A DNA stretch of 7,034 nt, taken from JAYWIG01 sp043789035. GTDB taxonomy: Bacteria; Pseudomonadota; Gammaproteobacteria; Burkholderiales; Burkholderiaceae_E. This document shows, one piece after another, positions 6,702 through 7,034 of the stretch (positions are counted from its first letter, which is position 1; each line of letters starts with the position of its first letter). Both the position numbers and the translations under genes were made by a program. The notes beneath the pieces are model-generated. The model worked only from the letters and a program-made list of their open reading frames with translations. It ran no database searches and was not told the origin of the DNA. The stretch spans positions 1-7,034 of the forward strand of contig JAYWIG010000315.1 in assembly GCA_043789035.1 (NCBI GenBank). Direction: 5' to 3'.

Positions 6702-7034
6702 TTAAGCTTGAACGCAAACGCGGCCGTTCTCGACTTTGATCGGGAATACTTTTAAATCTCGTTGCCCAATTTCGTTCATGCATTTACCTGTCGCTATTTC
6801 GAACTTGGCGGCGTGCAGTGGGCATTCAATATAACCATCTTCTTGAAAGCCTTGCGACAAAAGCGCGAACGCATGCGGGCAAACGTCTTCTAAGGCATGC
6901 ACGTGGTCACCACTGAGAAATAAACCAATGGCTTGTTGGTTCACCTCCACACTCGTTGGAAAGTCAGGGTCGAGACTATCTAGTGCGGCAACATCGTGCC
7001 ATTTTGGGCTTGGGTTGGTAGTTGTGTCAGTCAT
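6702..7034 (-). CDS. Rieske-type [2Fe-2S] ferredoxin
   Basis: A 110-residue soluble protein that is almost entirely one Rieske domain. Cluster ligands are Cys52 and His54 (CPH) and Cys71 and His74 (CPLH), with the spacing typical of ferredoxin components of ring-hydroxylating dioxygenases; the following KFEIATG (77-83) is also typical. No transmembrane anchor or Tat signal is present, which argues against a respiratory bc1-type Rieske protein. It would shuttle electrons from a reductase to a terminal oxygenase in the cytoplasm; neither partner is in the window. The NirD-like small subunit of nitrite reductase is a similar fold and cannot be fully excluded, but no nirB is nearby on the visible side. 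The ATG falls on the last three bases of the window, so a start further upstream cannot be ruled out, although 110 residues is the normal size. Confidence 0.92.
   Translation of the reverse strand: MTDTTTNPSPKWHDVAALDSLDPDFPTSVEVNQQAIGLFLSGDHVHALEDVCPHAFALLSQGFQEDGYIECPLHAAKFEIATGKCMNEIGQRDLKVFPIKVENGRVCVQA

Larger units (their letters stand above)
1..7034 (-). other. Predicted single catabolic operon, both ends outside the window
   Basis: All eight genes share one strand. From upstream to downstream the junctions are +4, +24, -4, -4, +22, +6 and -4 bases. None of the gaps is long enough to hold a terminator plus a promoter, and I see no stem-loop followed by a T-run. The operon start (promoter and probably the IclR operator) should lie to the right of 7034, and at least the end of the aldehyde dehydrogenase lies to the left of 1. 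Co-transcription is inference from spacing. Confidence 0.8.

Noticed and set aside
1..7034. Mobile element, CRISPR array, tRNA, riboswitch or terminator
   Set aside because: No direct or inverted repeats of note, no transposase or integrase frame, no cloverleaf and no stem-loop plus T-run were seen; almost all bases are coding.

Overview
The window is a dense block of eight genes, all on the minus strand and so transcribed from high to low coordinates. Every gap is 24 bases or less. In order of transcription they are: a Rieske-type [2Fe-2S] ferredoxin (start codon exactly at the right edge), a short-chain dehydrogenase/reductase (SDR), a single-domain cupin, an alpha/beta hydrolase, an IclR-family regulator, a thiamine-diphosphate (ThDP) enzyme, an aspartate-dehydrogenase-family protein, and an aldehyde dehydrogenase whose C-terminus runs off the left edge. 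Three of the seven junctions are 4-base start/stop overlaps (GTGA or ATGA), so the block reads as one polycistronic operon. No RNA gene, insertion sequence, CRISPR array, terminator or operon promoter is visible. The promoter should lie beyond position 7034.

Organism: roughly 50% GC (judged from a few lines), compact operon structure and protein families typical of Pseudomonadota. A gamma- or betaproteobacterium is the best guess; nothing here fixes the genus.

Function: this looks like a catabolic operon. The first half resembles an oxygenase-initiated pathway: the ferredoxin would feed electrons to a Rieske oxygenase not seen here, the SDR would oxidise a diol or alcohol, and the cupin and hydrolase would process the product. 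The second half is a tight trio (ThDP lyase/decarboxylase, amino-acid dehydrogenase, aldehyde dehydrogenase) whose chemistry could run amino acid to 2-oxo acid to aldehyde to carboxylate. The IclR regulator sits between the halves and its family often senses aromatic or small organic acids. The substrate cannot be read from the sequence.

From memory and unchecked, Pseudomonas aeruginosa PAO1 has a similar gene order around PA3504-PA3511 (aldehyde dehydrogenase, aspartate dehydrogenase, decarboxylase, SDR, regulator, hydrolase, cupin-like, SDR). If so, this is a conserved operon type whose pathway, as far as I know, has not been worked out. The most interesting details are the AspDH/ThDP/ALDH module, a cupin with a lost motif-2 histidine, a non-canonical ThDP enzyme, and a regulator translationally coupled into the middle of the operon.
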